DNA of 64,000 nt from Membranipora membranacea (Eukaryota; Bryozoa; Gymnolaemata; Cheilostomatida; Membraniporidae): the NCBI GenBank assembly GCA_914767715.1, contig OU612065.1, positions 29,080,001-29,144,000 on the forward strand, written 5' to 3'. Shown here piece after piece: positions 32,830-44,494 of this stretch. How positions within the stretch are numbered: the stretch's first letter is position 1; the number at the start of each line of letters is the position of its first letter. The position numbers were made by a program, and so were the translations under genes. The notes beneath the pieces are model-generated. The model had not been told where the DNA came from. It saw only the letters and a list, made by a program, of their open reading frames with translations, and did no database searches.

Positions 32830-34050
32830 GATATACATGAAATGCCTGTAATGATATATAAAATTATTGCAGACCTTATTGCCTACCCTCTCAGTCTTTT
32901 CATAAATGAGTGTTCCAAAAACTCGATATCTCCTCAAACCTCTCCTCTACCTAAAATCAGCCTAAAAACAGACCCATCAAACAATAGACCTATATCATCC
33001 TTACGAATTCTATCAAAAATATTTGAACTAGACATGAAAAACCAGATGGTAAACTTCAGCGAACAACATAACCTGCTCTCTGATAAACAGTTTGGTATCC
33101 GAAAAAACCACTCCACCGAACAAATGCTGTTGTCTGTGCTTCAGAAATGGAAAGTCAAACTTGACCAACCAGCTCCGTGCTACATTGGGGCTCTATCCCT
33201 AGACGTAAGGAAAGCGTTCGATACCGTAAATCATAAACTCTTGCTTCATGTATTTAGTAAAAAACAATTCTCTAGCTCAACAGTAGCGCTCTTTGAATCA
33301 TATCTAACTAACAGATCACAAGTAATGAAGGTTGGTCAGTCTCGATCAAGTATTCTGCCAATAACATGTGGGGTGCCGCAAGGATCTATATATCTTTAAT
33401 ATAGCCATCAATAGTTTACTGGACTTGTTTCATAACTCTTTTGCCTACGCAGATGATACTTTATTATTCTGTGTAGGTACCAGTATACCGGAGGTATTAG
33501 AAAATACTCAAACACTCCTAAAAGAAGCATCAACAAAAACAACCTCTTAACACTAAATATTTCAAAAACACAATTCTGTATTTTCTCAAACCGAAATCTT
33601 AAGAACTTTTACCATATTGACCACCAAAGCACCAAAATTGAGTCACAACTTTCAATCAATGTGTTAGGGGGTCAACCTTGATACAGACCTCTCCATTCAA
33701 ACACATGCAATAGATGTGGCAACCAGAGCAAATAGAGTTGTATACTTGATAGGGAAACTTAAAAAGTTTATGAATATAAAAGAAACACTCAAGACCTACA
33801 AAATTTTAGTTCAACCTTTTCTTGAATATTGCTCTGCAATCTATTTAAAAACCGCACAAAAAACCACAGAAACTATCGAAAAAGTTCAAAATAAAGCCAT
33901 CAGAATTATCATATCTGCGCCTAGAGAGTTTTCGGTCACAACTGGCAGAACACTTTTGAACCTACCAACATTACATAGTAGAAGAATATATGTATGGGAC
34001 TCTAAAAATAAAAATTATATTATGATTATTAGGGCGGAAAATATTTGAGG
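32830..34050 (+). pseudogene. LINE reverse transcriptase, CR1/Jockey-like, frameshifted
   Basis: The plus frame 32764-33399 carries RT motifs in order: PSNNRPISSLRILSKIFE, SDKQFGIRKNHSTEQML, SLDVRKAFDTVNH (catalytic Asp) and GVPQGS. A frame change at about 33395 (with loss of a few residues) leads to FAYADDTLLF (33440-33470, catalytic YADD). More breaks near 33550 and 33680 lead to 33716-34048 with YLIGKLKKFMNIKETLKTYK and LLNLPTLHSRRIYVW. The endonuclease is absent (5' truncation into the array). Catalytic residues survive, but at least three frame breaks make it dead. Confidence 0.85.
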
Positions 34051-34297
34051 CTTCTTTTAAATGAGTAATGTCAGTGATTGTGCTCCGTACTATCTGAGAT
34101 CGGTGCCTGCGGCGCTGGTCTCCATTCCACATACAACAGACAGCCCTAGTCGCCGCAATACCAAACCTCAAGCACTAGTTTGTAACTCAAGGCTATAGCT
34201 TTGCCAGTTACTCCTCAGTGGAGGCATAGCCTTGTTATAGCCTGGCCTTGGCTGTCATCTGATATGGGTAATCAGAACATCAGTCTTCTAGTGATAT

Positions 34298-34642
34298 TCA
34301 GAAATGAAATGACTGATTCCCAGTTGTCCATGGAGGGGTTAGTAAATGGGCTCTGGCGGCCTCATAGTTCGCACGCATGGATATGTAGTTATATGCTGTT
34401 TCCTCATCCATTAAACAGGTAAATGCCGGGGTGAATATTAGGTTTATTCTGTATTGAAAGGAAAGGAGCCTGCTATGGCCAGTGAGTAGGTCACATAATG
34501 CTACAGCATCCTTTCTCCTGTTGGTCAACGGCAGCAGTGGGTGGTGGAACAAATGTGTTGTGCTCCAGAGCGGGAGTAGCCTATATGGGATGGGCATATC
34601 CCGTTCTTGAGCTGTGCGTGTGCACTCCATTGGTGTGTCCAT
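34298..34642 (-). pseudogene. LINE ORF2 C-terminal fragment
   Basis: The minus frame reads RKDAVALCDLLTGHSRLLSF, QYRINLIFTPAFTCLMDEET, YNYISMRANYEAARAHLL. The pattern TGHSRL..YRI.......C...EET......C..Y...R is the C-terminal region of Jockey/RTE-like ORF2 proteins. The later Cys/His ligands are partly lost here. Confidence 0.55.
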
Positions 34643-34649
34643 TCAGTAA

Positions 34650-35390
34650 TTATGCATTTGTTAATCTTACACCTTGTAAGATCTTATTGTTGCAGATCAT
34701 TTATTTTGCTTTTCCGATTGACTAGTTTCCTTATGTCCGACAAGAACTTCAACATATTTCCACTCTGACTGCTTCTGACATTTTAATGTAATCAATCAAT
34801 CACAAAAAGCTCCACCAAACACCCCACTTACCAATGTGAAATGAAAACATGTGGATAGAATATTATGCGGTTGGATTGTAGGGAGTACTACAGCGAAGTC
34901 ACACTCTGGCGAGACCTAGTAACTAGGCAACAACAATCAACCATCAATATTTGAAAACAAAGTTCAAATATGATTGCTATCTGGACACATTTTCACACCG
35001 TTTTTTGCAAAGATACCAGTGGGAACTGTTTTTTAAGCGTTCCCCTCTATATATCTTTGTAGGTACGCCGTTCCCACCAGTTCACACTCACTAAGAACAC
35101 TGGTATAGTGGTTGCAATCATCCTATTTACTTTCCTTCGCTTAATTAAATACATAGTACTATAATATTAGTAAATGCTATTACTTTATTTGTTCATTTAG
35201 ATTGTCTAGGGTTCTGCTTCCCCTGTTTTACGAGTTTGACCCTTGAGCGGTTGTTGAATAACAATCGATTGTGCAGCAGATCAAATATGTTACTGGTTAC
35301 CGATTTGCCGATGACGTGTATGGTTCATGTGGACTAGATCCAACTAACATTTGACAATGTATCATAAAATGAGCTGCCATGTCTATAAAA
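34650..35390. other. No gene seen
   Basis: A local inverted match GTGGGAAC/GTTCCCAC lies near 35018-35080. Otherwise nothing recognised. Confidence 0.3.
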
Positions 35391-35396
35391 TCAACG

Positions 35397-35600
35397 TTAG
35401 AATGGATCGCCGTCCGTTACTACAGGCAGGCTCATGTATAGAGAAATCTCTTTATCAGTATCAAAGGAATCATGAACCATTGCACCAGCAGATTCATCTT
35501 CCAGCTCAAGTTCCCCAAGCAAGCAGTCAAGTCCCATCTTCTTCTTAGGATCACTCTTTTTCTCTCTCTCAGTATCTGTATCACGCAGTGCATTGTACAT
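35397..35600 (-). pseudogene. hAT transposase C-terminal fragment
   Basis: The minus frame reads MGLDCLLGELELEDESAGAM then DTDKEISLYMSLPVVTDGDP F and stops. LLG...(acidic)...E+..Y+SLP....DP is the linker just before the hATC dimerisation domain in ZBED1-like hAT proteins; the WW that should follow is lost. Confidence 0.5.
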
Positions 35601-35609
35601 GAATTATCT

Positions 35610-36855
35610 GTTTTTTAGTTGTATTCAAATTTGATAGGAGTGGTGACTGAATCACCCTATAATCAAGCATCACTCGGCACAATAAATGATTCATACTCAT
35701 TGACATCATTGACATGCGTAAATTTTGGCAGCAGTAAATTAATGCAAGTCAGTTTAACCTTCTTGCGCAATGCTGTGTAATGTTAACATCCTCCACATAC
35801 CTGCATCCCTAAGACAATGTCGGACATAAATTATATACCTTGATGGTCAGAGATCTGTGCAGCTTCCTCACGTTTTACAGCTTCAGTGTCGGGAGCGAAG
35901 CAAGTATTATAGCAGCTTGCTTTCCGCATCAACACCTGAGTAGAGGGGTCACTATCCTTTTGCTCGCTCCTGTATCGCATTTCTTCATTTCTTATTGTCT
36001 TAGTGAGATTTGTGTCACCAGTTTGCTTAGATAGAGGCTGCTGTATGATCCGCAATGTCAGCAGCACACCTGTGATCGTCACATTTCTCAACTAAACATA
36101 CCAAGTAAAATCATCTGCATGGGATGTATAGTGAATGGTTCAGAAAATTGCTAAATAATCACCTAGTATTGACAGTCTGGTAAATAACGATGCGGAGCAA
36201 CAAATAGAGCAATCCAACAATGCAAATAATCAGTCAAATAATCAGCACAAACTACAAGAAGAAGCACTATTCATTACTGCTCCTCCTGTGGCTGACTTTA
36301 GATGGTAAAGTAGGGAACTAACACTTTTTCAGTAGGTCAGTTATGTGGGAAGAATTATGGATTATCAATAATAACTAACTGAGACTAGATCCAAGCAGGC
36401 ACGTAGATGTTGACGCGTGCGGATAAAAACGAAACAAGTGAAACAACTGAACTTAACTTAGGTATAGAGTGCAATAGTTTAGCAAACAAAATAAAACTTC
36501 CTTTATGAGGCCCTAGCCTAGGTTGTGCCATGAGCAGACTGCACCAAACAACCAACCCACGCAGCGACGGGTGACCACCAGTATGGTTACATCTTGTCAT
36601 TCACCCCATTAGCAATGCCAGATTTTTCCACCCCCCCCCCTCCTTGTTATAACTACCTCAGAGAACCTCTGTACCCATACACTTTTTCCCCAACCCAAAA
36701 GGTTTTTTTGCAACCCAGAGTTACTCTGCGCACTACACCATATTTACTAGGAAAGACTTGCCGGACAACAGCGATATAATAGCCCTGTTTCCAAGGAGAG
36801 GAATCCATAAGCACAACGACATCTCAGATTGGGAGAATTTTTCTTTATACACAAG
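35610..36855. other. Mostly unassigned; possible hAT debris
   Basis: The minus frame 35831-36091 (86 codons) may be further hAT debris. A poly(C) tract lies near 36637. No other structure seen. Confidence 0.3.
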
Positions 36856-36860
36856 TCCTG

Positions 36861-37112
36861 TTAGAGAAGAGAGTGGGAGCATAAAACTGACACCAACGGT
36901 TTTGACCTCAGCAATGACATAATTCTGATCACTGAATGAAATGGCTTAACTGAATAACCAGGATTTATCGAGAAAGCCCTCCCTAATAGCAGGCTGTTGG
37001 GAGTTAGGATGTTAACCTCAGAATCTTCTGATGATAGAGTACAGAGGGGCCCCTTGTTCACTAGATTAGTCAAAAACTCTTGTACAAGCCTGTACAAACT
37101 TGCATTTAACAT
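36861..37112 (-). pseudogene. BEL/Pao integrase C-terminal fragment
   Basis: The minus frame reads FLTNLVNKGPLCTLSSEDSE, VNILTPNSLLLGRAFSINPG. NxRPL..+..D...NILTPN.LLLGR is diagnostic of the region after the BEL/Pao integrase core. It matches the same region of the longer copy at 46082-47017 (SDINILTPNCLILGRHIAAN) but is clearly a different family. Confidence 0.75.
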
Positions 37113-38265
37113 CGATTTCCATGCTACCCAAACCCACCCCCACCGCTGAACAAGAAAGGAACTAGGTGCTCTATACGACCTACTAACTGGCCAAAAGAGA
37201 CCCCAGCTCTTTTAGTATTGTGCCCAATAGACTAGCCCGATGTGCACATGCTTGCATGAAGGAGAGTCAGCCCCCCCCCCCCCCCACTACCTCCATGTTT
37301 GTGCAGATAACCTCGCAGCCAGCTTCACCAGACGGCTCATGTTCTGAAGACATGCATTCGGAGACAGCCTGGTCAGGCTATAACTTCAAAGACAGCCTGG
37401 TCAGGCTATAACTTGACTGCATGGTCGGTCAGTGGCTACGCATCCTCCAGCCTTGCAATCCTGTTATAATCCATGGTGAAAATCATGAAATCAAATACTG
37501 CCATGCTCAGTACATAGCCATCTAAACTAAATCATAATTATTTTTACACTAACTAGCTAACTAACCACATTTATTATATAGCTTTCAAAGCACTTCATAT
37601 ACGGCAGTACAGAAATAATGTTTTTATGTATAACATTATATATTTTTTATTATTTGAAGTAAATAGAGTTCATCATCATTATTTATTAGGGGCGTCGACA
37701 AGCTAGTTTTACCCTGTTTTAGTTAGTAATATTTTATTTTGGTTTACAAATGTACTGAAAAAGCCTCTGTTTGTAGGCATAACATATTTTGATTAATAAA
37801 ATAATATTATCTGGTAATAAAAACAAAGAATTAGCCAAATGACCGGTGTGGCATGTACATCTTTTTGTGGCTTTATTTTAAAACAAGCAATTATGTTCTA
37901 GGTCTCGAGGATAATATTATTATGGCAATATTTAAATAAATATTTAATATGGCCGATTGGATGGTGATGAGCATGTTATTAGGTACTGCTGATGTTTGCA
38001 AGCTATTGATGTGGCCAACGGTATAATTTCATTGAGTAAACGGCTTTATACTTAATTATATCGACAGGACTAATTATAAAATGGAAGGCAGGCTGCGCTA
38101 TGATGTAAATTGAATGCCAACATACTTAGGCCCTCGCCTGCAGAGGACTGTGACCTACCTCAAACTGCATGTACAATCTACCACTTGATCGGTAGTATTT
38201 TAAAATACTAGCATAGTCACTGATTTCCGGTAGACATGCTGTAGGTAGGTGTAGGTGTAAGAGGA
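37113..38265. repeat. Low-complexity spacer with a 28-bp tandem duplication at 37363-37418
   Basis: GACAGCCTGGTCAGGCTATA begins at 37363 and 37391 (28-bp period); each unit holds AGCCTG/CAGGCT. Poly(C) lies near 37269. The rest is AT-rich and unassigned. Confidence 0.7.
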
Positions 38266-38269
38266 ACAC

Positions 38270-38605
38270 CTACATAGGTAGAAATTTACCGTTTGGTCTT
38301 CTTGGAGACAGACACATGCTGGGTGAAAATGTCTTTCCTGTGCAATAGAGGTGACACTGTTGGTTGATATGACCTCTCAGGATTCCTGTTAGTATCGAGG
38401 CTCCCTTCAAGATATATATAGAGGGATGGGATGTTTCTCCAGATGGTCTGTCCCGAGACAGGCAAGGAGATCTGTCCAACAGTTGCCAATCTCATGTAAG
38501 GTTGCTTTGCTTTTCTTTGTGGTCTGTCTTCGTTGAGTTTTCTGTCAGTTATAGACTTTTTGAAGTCTTTCTAGTCAGTGTGTTTGTAGTGAATTTTCTC
38601 CCTTT
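38270..38605 (-). repeat. Second copy of the unclassified repeat of 12.2-12.9 kb
   Basis: The minus strand encodes a CVCLQEDQT phrase like that at 12.78 kb and a GACTT-TTGAAGTCT phrase like that at 12.23 kb. The reading frame is broken. Low-level matches over about 300 bp suggest an old transposon. Confidence 0.3.
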
Positions 38606-38986
38606 GATTTCAACCATGTGGCTCTGCACTCTCTCCTGGAGTTAACTTCTGGTGAATTCAAGCATGATCTCTAATGTGCATGAACCAGCTGCCTAGTTAT
38701 ATATGTCCCTAGAGGTTAGGTCTCTTCATGTGGTATCCTGGATATTTGATATAGGGCTTCAGTTGGTGGGTTTAGTGAAGTGACTAAAAGGTCATTCAGA
38801 CAATGATAGCCACAGGGCGTACAATTTTCATCCCAAATGAAGAAGTAATACGCTATTGAGATAACAACTGATTTGAGTATTTTTCTTGCAGCAATAATAT
38901 ATATTATCAGTCCTGTGTATATAAAATGCTTTAGCTTGTTCCATTTCTTTGATATGCTTCCCTTCGCTTCCTCCCTGTGAGCCAGT

Positions 38987-39540
38987 GGGGTCTTTCAAAT
39001 AGAAAAAGTCAAAATTGCAATCTGATTGCTCACTCACTTGTTTTTGCAATTTGATCTTTCACTTTGAAAAATTGAGATAAAAACTCAAGCGTCTCTGATT
39101 GTTGGACATGTTTCACCGCATCAATTTGGTGTGAACTTGTTTTTGCCAATCTGATTAATCATACCAGTGAAGAATTTGAGGTAATCATTATAAATTCGCC
39201 CTTCAAGCTCGATGGGGGTTTTGAGAGTTTCCCATTCCTCTATTCTGTCAGGAACATAGAGAAGCTGATCTGACATGCTGCACTTGCTCCGTACGATCAT
39301 ATGAAGCTGCCGAGTTGCAACTTCACTCAACACATCTTTCATATTATGTAAAAAAGTAGTAGAGTAGTTTACTATTAGGAAGGACCATTCGTATGTATTA
39401 CTATTAACAATAATTGAACCTTCTGTCAGTGAGTGAGCGATACCTGCTAGGCTCTCACTTTCAACTCGCTCAGTCATTGATGAAACTATAAACATTCAGA
39501 GTCAGCAAATCGGGAGCGATTTTATCCAAGTGTCAATCCA
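38987..39540 (-). mobile_element. Longer, diverged relative of the MITE at 58.35 kb
   Basis: GGGGTCTTTCAAATAGAAA at 38987 and the following 50 bp match the reverse complement of the right end of the 58354-58603 element. From about 39423, TGAGTGAGCGATACCTGC and onward match its interior in the same reverse orientation. About 385 bp between these blocks is absent from the short element. It holds most of a 124-codon minus frame (39121-39495; MIVRSKCSMSDQLLYVPDRI) with no known domain. The short MITE may therefore be an internal-deletion derivative of this form. Confidence 0.65.
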
Positions 39541-39576
39541 TACGCTTGCTCAGGGTCAGTTATGTACCCCTCATCT

Positions 39577-39596
39577 ATATGTATGTATGTATGTAC
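39577..39596. repeat. (TATG)n microsatellite, LINE 3' tail
   Basis: About five units immediately beyond the 3' UTR of the minus-strand LINE remnant at 39726-40443. Confidence 0.7.
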
Positions 39597-39725
39597 CTTT
39601 ATTGATCACGTGTGAATAATAAAAACTTTACAGCCGAACTGTCTAAAAAACTGTGAAAAATATGAGCTGTTATCAAATAAAACAAAAGTTATAAAAAACT
39701 GTTAAAATTAAAATGACTTGAATGA

Positions 39726-40443
39726 CTAGAAAAAGATATCGTTTAGAACTTTAGCAGCAACATTTCGGAAACAAATCTTGCGTAAGTTGGTCCTGTGCTT
39801 AAGTGTTTGGTACCTTCCTGACGGAAGAGTGTCTAGAGTAAGCACTGGACTTTGACTGCTCGCGACCATTCTGAGCACTTTGGTTTTTACTCGCCCTGCC
39901 ACAGTGGTTTTTGTAGATGGTAATGTTGTGTTGGCGAGTTTGCTAGCGATTGTTGTGATGTACATGAGGTCACCTTTCTCTTTCTCTGAGAGATGTGAGT
40001 AGATAGCGGTTAGATGGTGTAACATCCCGCTCTCGATGAATGTTCGATAACATGTTAAGGCTAGCTGGTCTGAAGTGCCCTGAAATCTTAGCTTCCGCAT
40101 GATGAATAGTTTTTTGCGGGCATTCTTGATCAGGAGGTCTGTGTTTCTATGAAACTTTAGCTTGTTGGTTATGGTAGTGCCAAGATATTTATACGCGTTC
40201 TAGAGGAGTGTCATTGATAGTAACTTCTGGTGGATCGGGATTGTCTTTTACATTAGTGAATAGGATCTCTTTGGTTTTTGTGGTGTTGAGGATCAGATCT
40301 CTTTCATTACACCAGCTGTGAAGAGTTGTCATCATATTCTGCATCGATGATGTGGAGTGTTGGTTGAGTTTTTCGAGTATCATCAGCAGACTTAATGAAA
40401 GACACTGAGTTGGTGGTCTCTGATTGGCCCATCTCATCGACAT
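39726..40443 (-). pseudogene. 5'-truncated LINE ORF2 C-terminus (CR1/Rex-like)
   Basis: The minus frame 40443-40189 contains WCNERDLILNTTKTKEILFT, the segment after the RT catalytic box. One frame change at about 40195 restores YKYLGTTITNKLKFHRNTDL, and 40100-39726 ends with LPSGRYQTLKHRTNLRKICF and VLNDIFF plus stop. LPSGR.....R...+..F...A...LN is the usual C-terminus of Rex1/CR1-like elements. About 130 bp of 3' UTR and the (TATG)n tail follow. Confidence 0.75.
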
Positions 40444-40444
40444 C

Positions 40445-41930
40445 GAATATCAGTGATGGTGAGTGATCACAATTGAACCATTTCAAGTCAAGTTTCTAGA
40501 GCTAGGAATAGCAGGTAACAGGTCAATGTCATTTTAAGAAGTACAATGGGTGTAACTGCAGGAATGCAACCTGCAGTAGGCTTAATGCATAGCACTTAAT
40601 TAGTAAGCTATAAAAAGCTGCACTCATAATATTTTCCTTTTTCTTAGCACTTTAACCCAAAGTTAGTTAGTTCAATCATTTATTTCATGTAATAATGTAC
40701 CTCAAATTACGCAAGGAAAATAACAATAATTTGAATGCAATCGTGTTCAAAGAATGTATGTTGAATAAAAAAATCTATATGAAGAGTAAATGCTACGCAT
40801 GTAGGATAATACACAAGTTAGACAAGCGACTGGTGTGTCATACAAGTTGTTGTTCTTCTAGGCTATTTTTATGTAGTATTTTTATGATGGTGACATCAGA
40901 TGATGTGAGGAGCACCTGAGGTAGTTCTTTCGAATGCCATGACTAAGATCAGATGCGGCTTACTAGATTTTTTTTTCTTATGACAGGGTTATTTAAAAAT
41001 ACTAAGAGGCTTGCTGTGTGATTTCGACAATTTTATCCCCACTGGCTTAGCCTTTCGCCCTCCTATTGTGATAGTGAGATGACTAGAATTGCTTATTATA
41101 GCATACATTCAAATTGTGGTGGTTTTATACGGTATTATAGGTCGCCTCTGAGTTATAATTTTGTGTTTGTATGAGCACCACTCTTGAATAAAAAGTTATA
41201 AATGTCAAATATTGAAATTATTGTGAATCCTTGCAACCAGAAATAAAGTTTAGTTCCGAAGGTTCATACAGTTTGCAATGACTCATAAAAAGCCCATGTT
41301 CTGGTTGAAGGGATAGGTCCTCTGAAGTTGTGTTAAAGTATACAGAGTTACCACGCCAAGGCTGATGGCAAGGCAGGCATAAGGGCAGAAGCTACCCTGA
41401 CTGCCCGTCAGGCAATAAAGCCCCGGTCGTGTCTGCATTGAGCAGACTGATCAACTGAGTTGTTTTGTGTTGACTGAGGTGTAGATGCCCATAAGAGCAC
41501 CTCTATCATTTAGATTCTTTTTGAAGAGTATTATGTGTGTATGAGATTTGAATAGAGGTACCTTACTGAGCCTTTCGCCATGGTTGGTATAGGGGATAAC
41601 TCCAGGAGTCTCAGGCTTTTACACCCCTACCCTGTCTGCATAGCAAACTGAGACATATACACTCTGTATCCATCCTAGCTGTATGAAATTGAAAATTCTA
41701 AAGAACTTGAAAACAGATTGCGGCCCAACGTCACTAATGTGGCATACCAGAAAATAGCAAGGGTTATACAAACAAACAAAAAACGATGTCTCGAGTTGTG
41801 GTTTGCAAGCTATTTTAAGGTAAGCAACAGAATCATTACGAATAAGCTCCACAACGATATCAATGATGAGGAATACTGTGTGCATTAACATGGAATCAGC
41901 TCTATCTATATTTGTAAGCTGTATGAAGAA
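40445..41930. other. No gene assigned
   Basis: The plus frame 40695-40919 has no recognisable domain. The minus frame runs open from 41930 down to 41619 as intron-like read-through from the exon at 41937. Nothing else seen. Confidence 0.3.
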
Positions 41931-41936
41931 AATTAC

Positions 41937-42254
41937 CTTGTCTAGAGTTAATTTTCCATCTATGATTCCACTGTGCGCCCGCAGATCTCTGTAGAGCCAG
42001 CAGCGCATGACAAATTGTGCTGCAGATTTGTCTTCTCTAGGGCTGTAGGTCAAGCCAAGCTCATATCTGTGCAACTGTAGGTCACAGTATCCTGACACTT
42101 GTGAGAGAGATGCTCCAACCAGTCTCGGTGTTCTTCCTTTTAGCTTTAAGATAGCAACGTGTTTCTCAGAGTAGTCTTGAGGCAGTATCCCCAACACAGC
42201 ATCATCATGTAGAGTAAAAAATAGTAGCTGTCCATCGCTTGTGCCATTGTTCAT
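41937..42254 (-). CDS. Open 106-codon exon of an unrecognised, host-like gene
   Basis: The exon starts at an ATG (42254) directly after an in-frame stop (42 bp region upstream) or at an AG just before it, and ends at donor AAG|GTAATT. It encodes LLFFTLHDDAVLGILPQDYS, EKHVAILKLKGRTPRLVGAS, LSQVSGYCDLQLHRYELGLT, SPREDKSAAQFVMRCWLYRD and GIIDGKLTLDK. Composition is like a well-conserved globular host protein, without frame damage. No partner exon was found on either side, where the DNA is BEL/Pao debris. It is either one exon of a gene with very long introns or a captured fragment. Confidence 0.5.
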
Positions 42255-42841
42255 CACAATGCTTCTTTAGTCTGGTTCATACTAAGGTCTTCAAAACCAG
42301 TTTTCCTGGTTTTTTTTGATATTTTTGTTGCTTTTTATCAGTGGTGGGGGATAGCCTCTAAACCACATAGCATATATCTTGGAGCAGTTAGCTTTCATTC
42401 TCAATTTTTAATACAGTCTGAGCAATAGACTTAACCCCCGGGAAGAACAGCTGCTGTCACTTGACCAATTGAGGTGCGTGCAGTTGGTTCAGAGTTGTCC
42501 TCTCAAAAACACTAAATTAGAAACATACTCCATTATAGCCTTAGTCCTTTCATATCGATTAAGGATAAATTCATTATTTAAATCAATGAACTAATGAATC
42601 ATCTTTTGATTAGTTGAACCGAGTTTTTCCTGGACTTGTCTATAGTTGTATCATCGATCGAAAGAGTCCTACTGGCCAATTCCCCGACAGTTGCCAGATT
42701 CGCATGGTAGTTGCATCTCTCTCAACACTGAACATTTTTTCTCTGACCTTAGATACTCTGCTGCCATTGGGTTGTGATTCATACCTCCAGCTCTTCGCTG
42801 GTGAGCGAAATGCTGCATATTATTCTGTCAACTGTCAACTC

Positions 42842-43430
42842 TTAGGAATTTGGTGAAACTATGAGTAGTTTTACATTGCTTCTGAGTGACCAAAAAAAAC
42901 ATCTCAAGCTTTGTAAAAAGTAGTCTGTAGATATATCGTCGAGAATTTCTATATGCACGGCATTGCTTGACATGCATGTAAATAACAAACCATAGCGTTT
43001 CATGTGTTTGTTACCCTCTTTCACAAGAAAGGGACCGTATACATCACATCCTACATTTCCTGAACCTCTGTAGGGCGCCAAAGCTGGCGGCTGGTAACAC
43101 ATTGATGGATAATTGTAGAGACCAAGGAACTCAAACCGACAATCCAGTAACCAGTAGACCTGATAGCTGACATGTTGCGGTGCGCCTCTGGTGAGCTACA
43201 TCATGATAGTATCGTATGCTCTGTTTAGAAAGATGTGTGGATCTGGAGAGAATAATCAGGTGTTTATCAACATCTAACATGGCAGAGAGTGTCATGCTTC
43301 CTCCAACACGAAGTAGTCTCTATCTTTATTCAGAAAACAATCTAAATGCCACAGTGAACTTGTTTTATCCACTAGCTGACCTGACTTAAGTAGTTGCATT
43401 CCCCTACTGAAATTTTATTTCTGTGCAGCC
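42842..43430 (-). pseudogene. BEL/Pao pol remnant: integrase zinc-binding region and core start
   Basis: The minus translation gives (in broken frames) LSAMLDVDKHLIILSRSTHL, YYHDVAHQRRTATCQL (H..H integrase zinc-binding region), then NVGCDVYGPFLVKEGNKHMK, RYGLLFTCMSSNAVHIEILD. GVD+.GPF.VKEG...KRYG.+FTC..S.AVHIE is the start of the BEL/Pao integrase core with its first catalytic Asp. The core is cut at 42842. It probably belongs with the gag at 43612-44492. Confidence 0.75.
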
Positions 43431-43611
43431 TCTATGATAAGTTTAGCAGCGTTTTGATAGTCGTCAGATGAGAGTTTGCTAGAACCCAAAAATGAGTGAG
43501 ATTGGTTTGATTTTAAGCACAGTAGCTACATTGCACTGAGTTTTAGTCCAAGATGAAGACTGGTTGGTAATTTCTACAGCCAATTGTTCAAAAAAAGATA
43601 GCCTATTGGCA

Positions 43612-44492
43612 TCAGTGGATAACACAGTAGCTGATTGCATTATTTGATTTGTTTGTTTGTTTGATTGTTTGTTTTGATTTGTTAGCCTGCTTCAGCGCAT
43701 TATGAGAGGTCACGGGGTTGTTGGCTCTGGCTGATTCCAGCTGCATGAACTCAACAAAAACATTGAATGCTGGACAGCTGTTCCCGTTTTTGAACTGGTA
43801 TTTTGTCACCAGTTCCAACCTAGCCATAAAGTCAGCTAATAAGTTTACCGTCTCCTGATTTTTCTCACTGAGATTTAGACATTTGAGGTCACATATATCA
43901 CTCATGGCAGTCAAGCAGTGTTTAAAAATATTTGTTAATTTAAAAATTCCCATAGCATCAGTTGTTGAAATTTTGGACAATGAAGAGAGTTTTGATTTGA
44001 ATGCTTGTGCCACCAAAAGACTTTTTCCATACAGTTTATCAATGTCTGACATGGCATCCTGGAAAGCTTGTTCACTATCTAAGTAAATGTATGCCTATAT
44101 TACTTTAGTGACCTGGCATGACATGTACTGGTCAAGATATATAGTTTGTCACTTGCAGATGGCAGCACATGTTGATTGAGAAAAGCATTGCCTTTTTTCA
44201 CCTAGGATAGTCTATCAGCTCACCAGAAAATACTGGGTTTTACAGCAGGAGTCTTTATAGCCTCCGCTAGCTCTCTATGTTCTTGGGCTCAAATGAGTTC
44301 ACGGTAACTGTCACTCTCACTGTGGTTGCAACGGGACGTTTGTGAGACATGAGACATGGGAGTTGTCTCATAACGGGATAAAACCATAGCTGGTGGAGCG
44401 ACAGGCACATTGCTCTCACTCTGAGCGGACAACTCCAAACTAGAAGGCTGATTTGCATTGTTGGATCGGGTAGGGTGAGGCACACTCAACAT
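43612..44492 (-). pseudogene. BEL/Pao gag-like N-terminal polyprotein (DUF1759 type)
   Basis: The minus frame 44052-43612 reads MSDIDKLYGKSLLVAQAFKS, KLSSLSKISTTDAMGIFKLT, ending CPAFNVFVEFMQLESARANN. The RYG+...+..A...KL..L..+ pattern and the closing F..FV.F...E.....NPV fit DUF1759 of BEL/Pao gag. Upstream frames (44492-44289, Ser/Pro-rich; about 44230-44060, broken) continue the N-terminus. A TTTG microsatellite near 43645-43680 has been absorbed into the frame (KQTNKSKQT-like). Protease, RT and RNase H are missing between this and 43430. Confidence 0.7.
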
Positions 44493-44494
44493 GG

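Noticed and set aside
34298-34642. Host gene on the minus strand
   Set aside because: The TGHSRL..YRI pattern marks a LINE ORF2 C-terminus, and Cys/His ligands are partly lost.
41619-41936. Continuation of the 41937-42254 exon as one 212-codon ORF
   Set aside because: The sequence after the GTAATT donor becomes intron-like (Ile/Phe/Val-rich, T-rich DNA); open reading here is probably chance.
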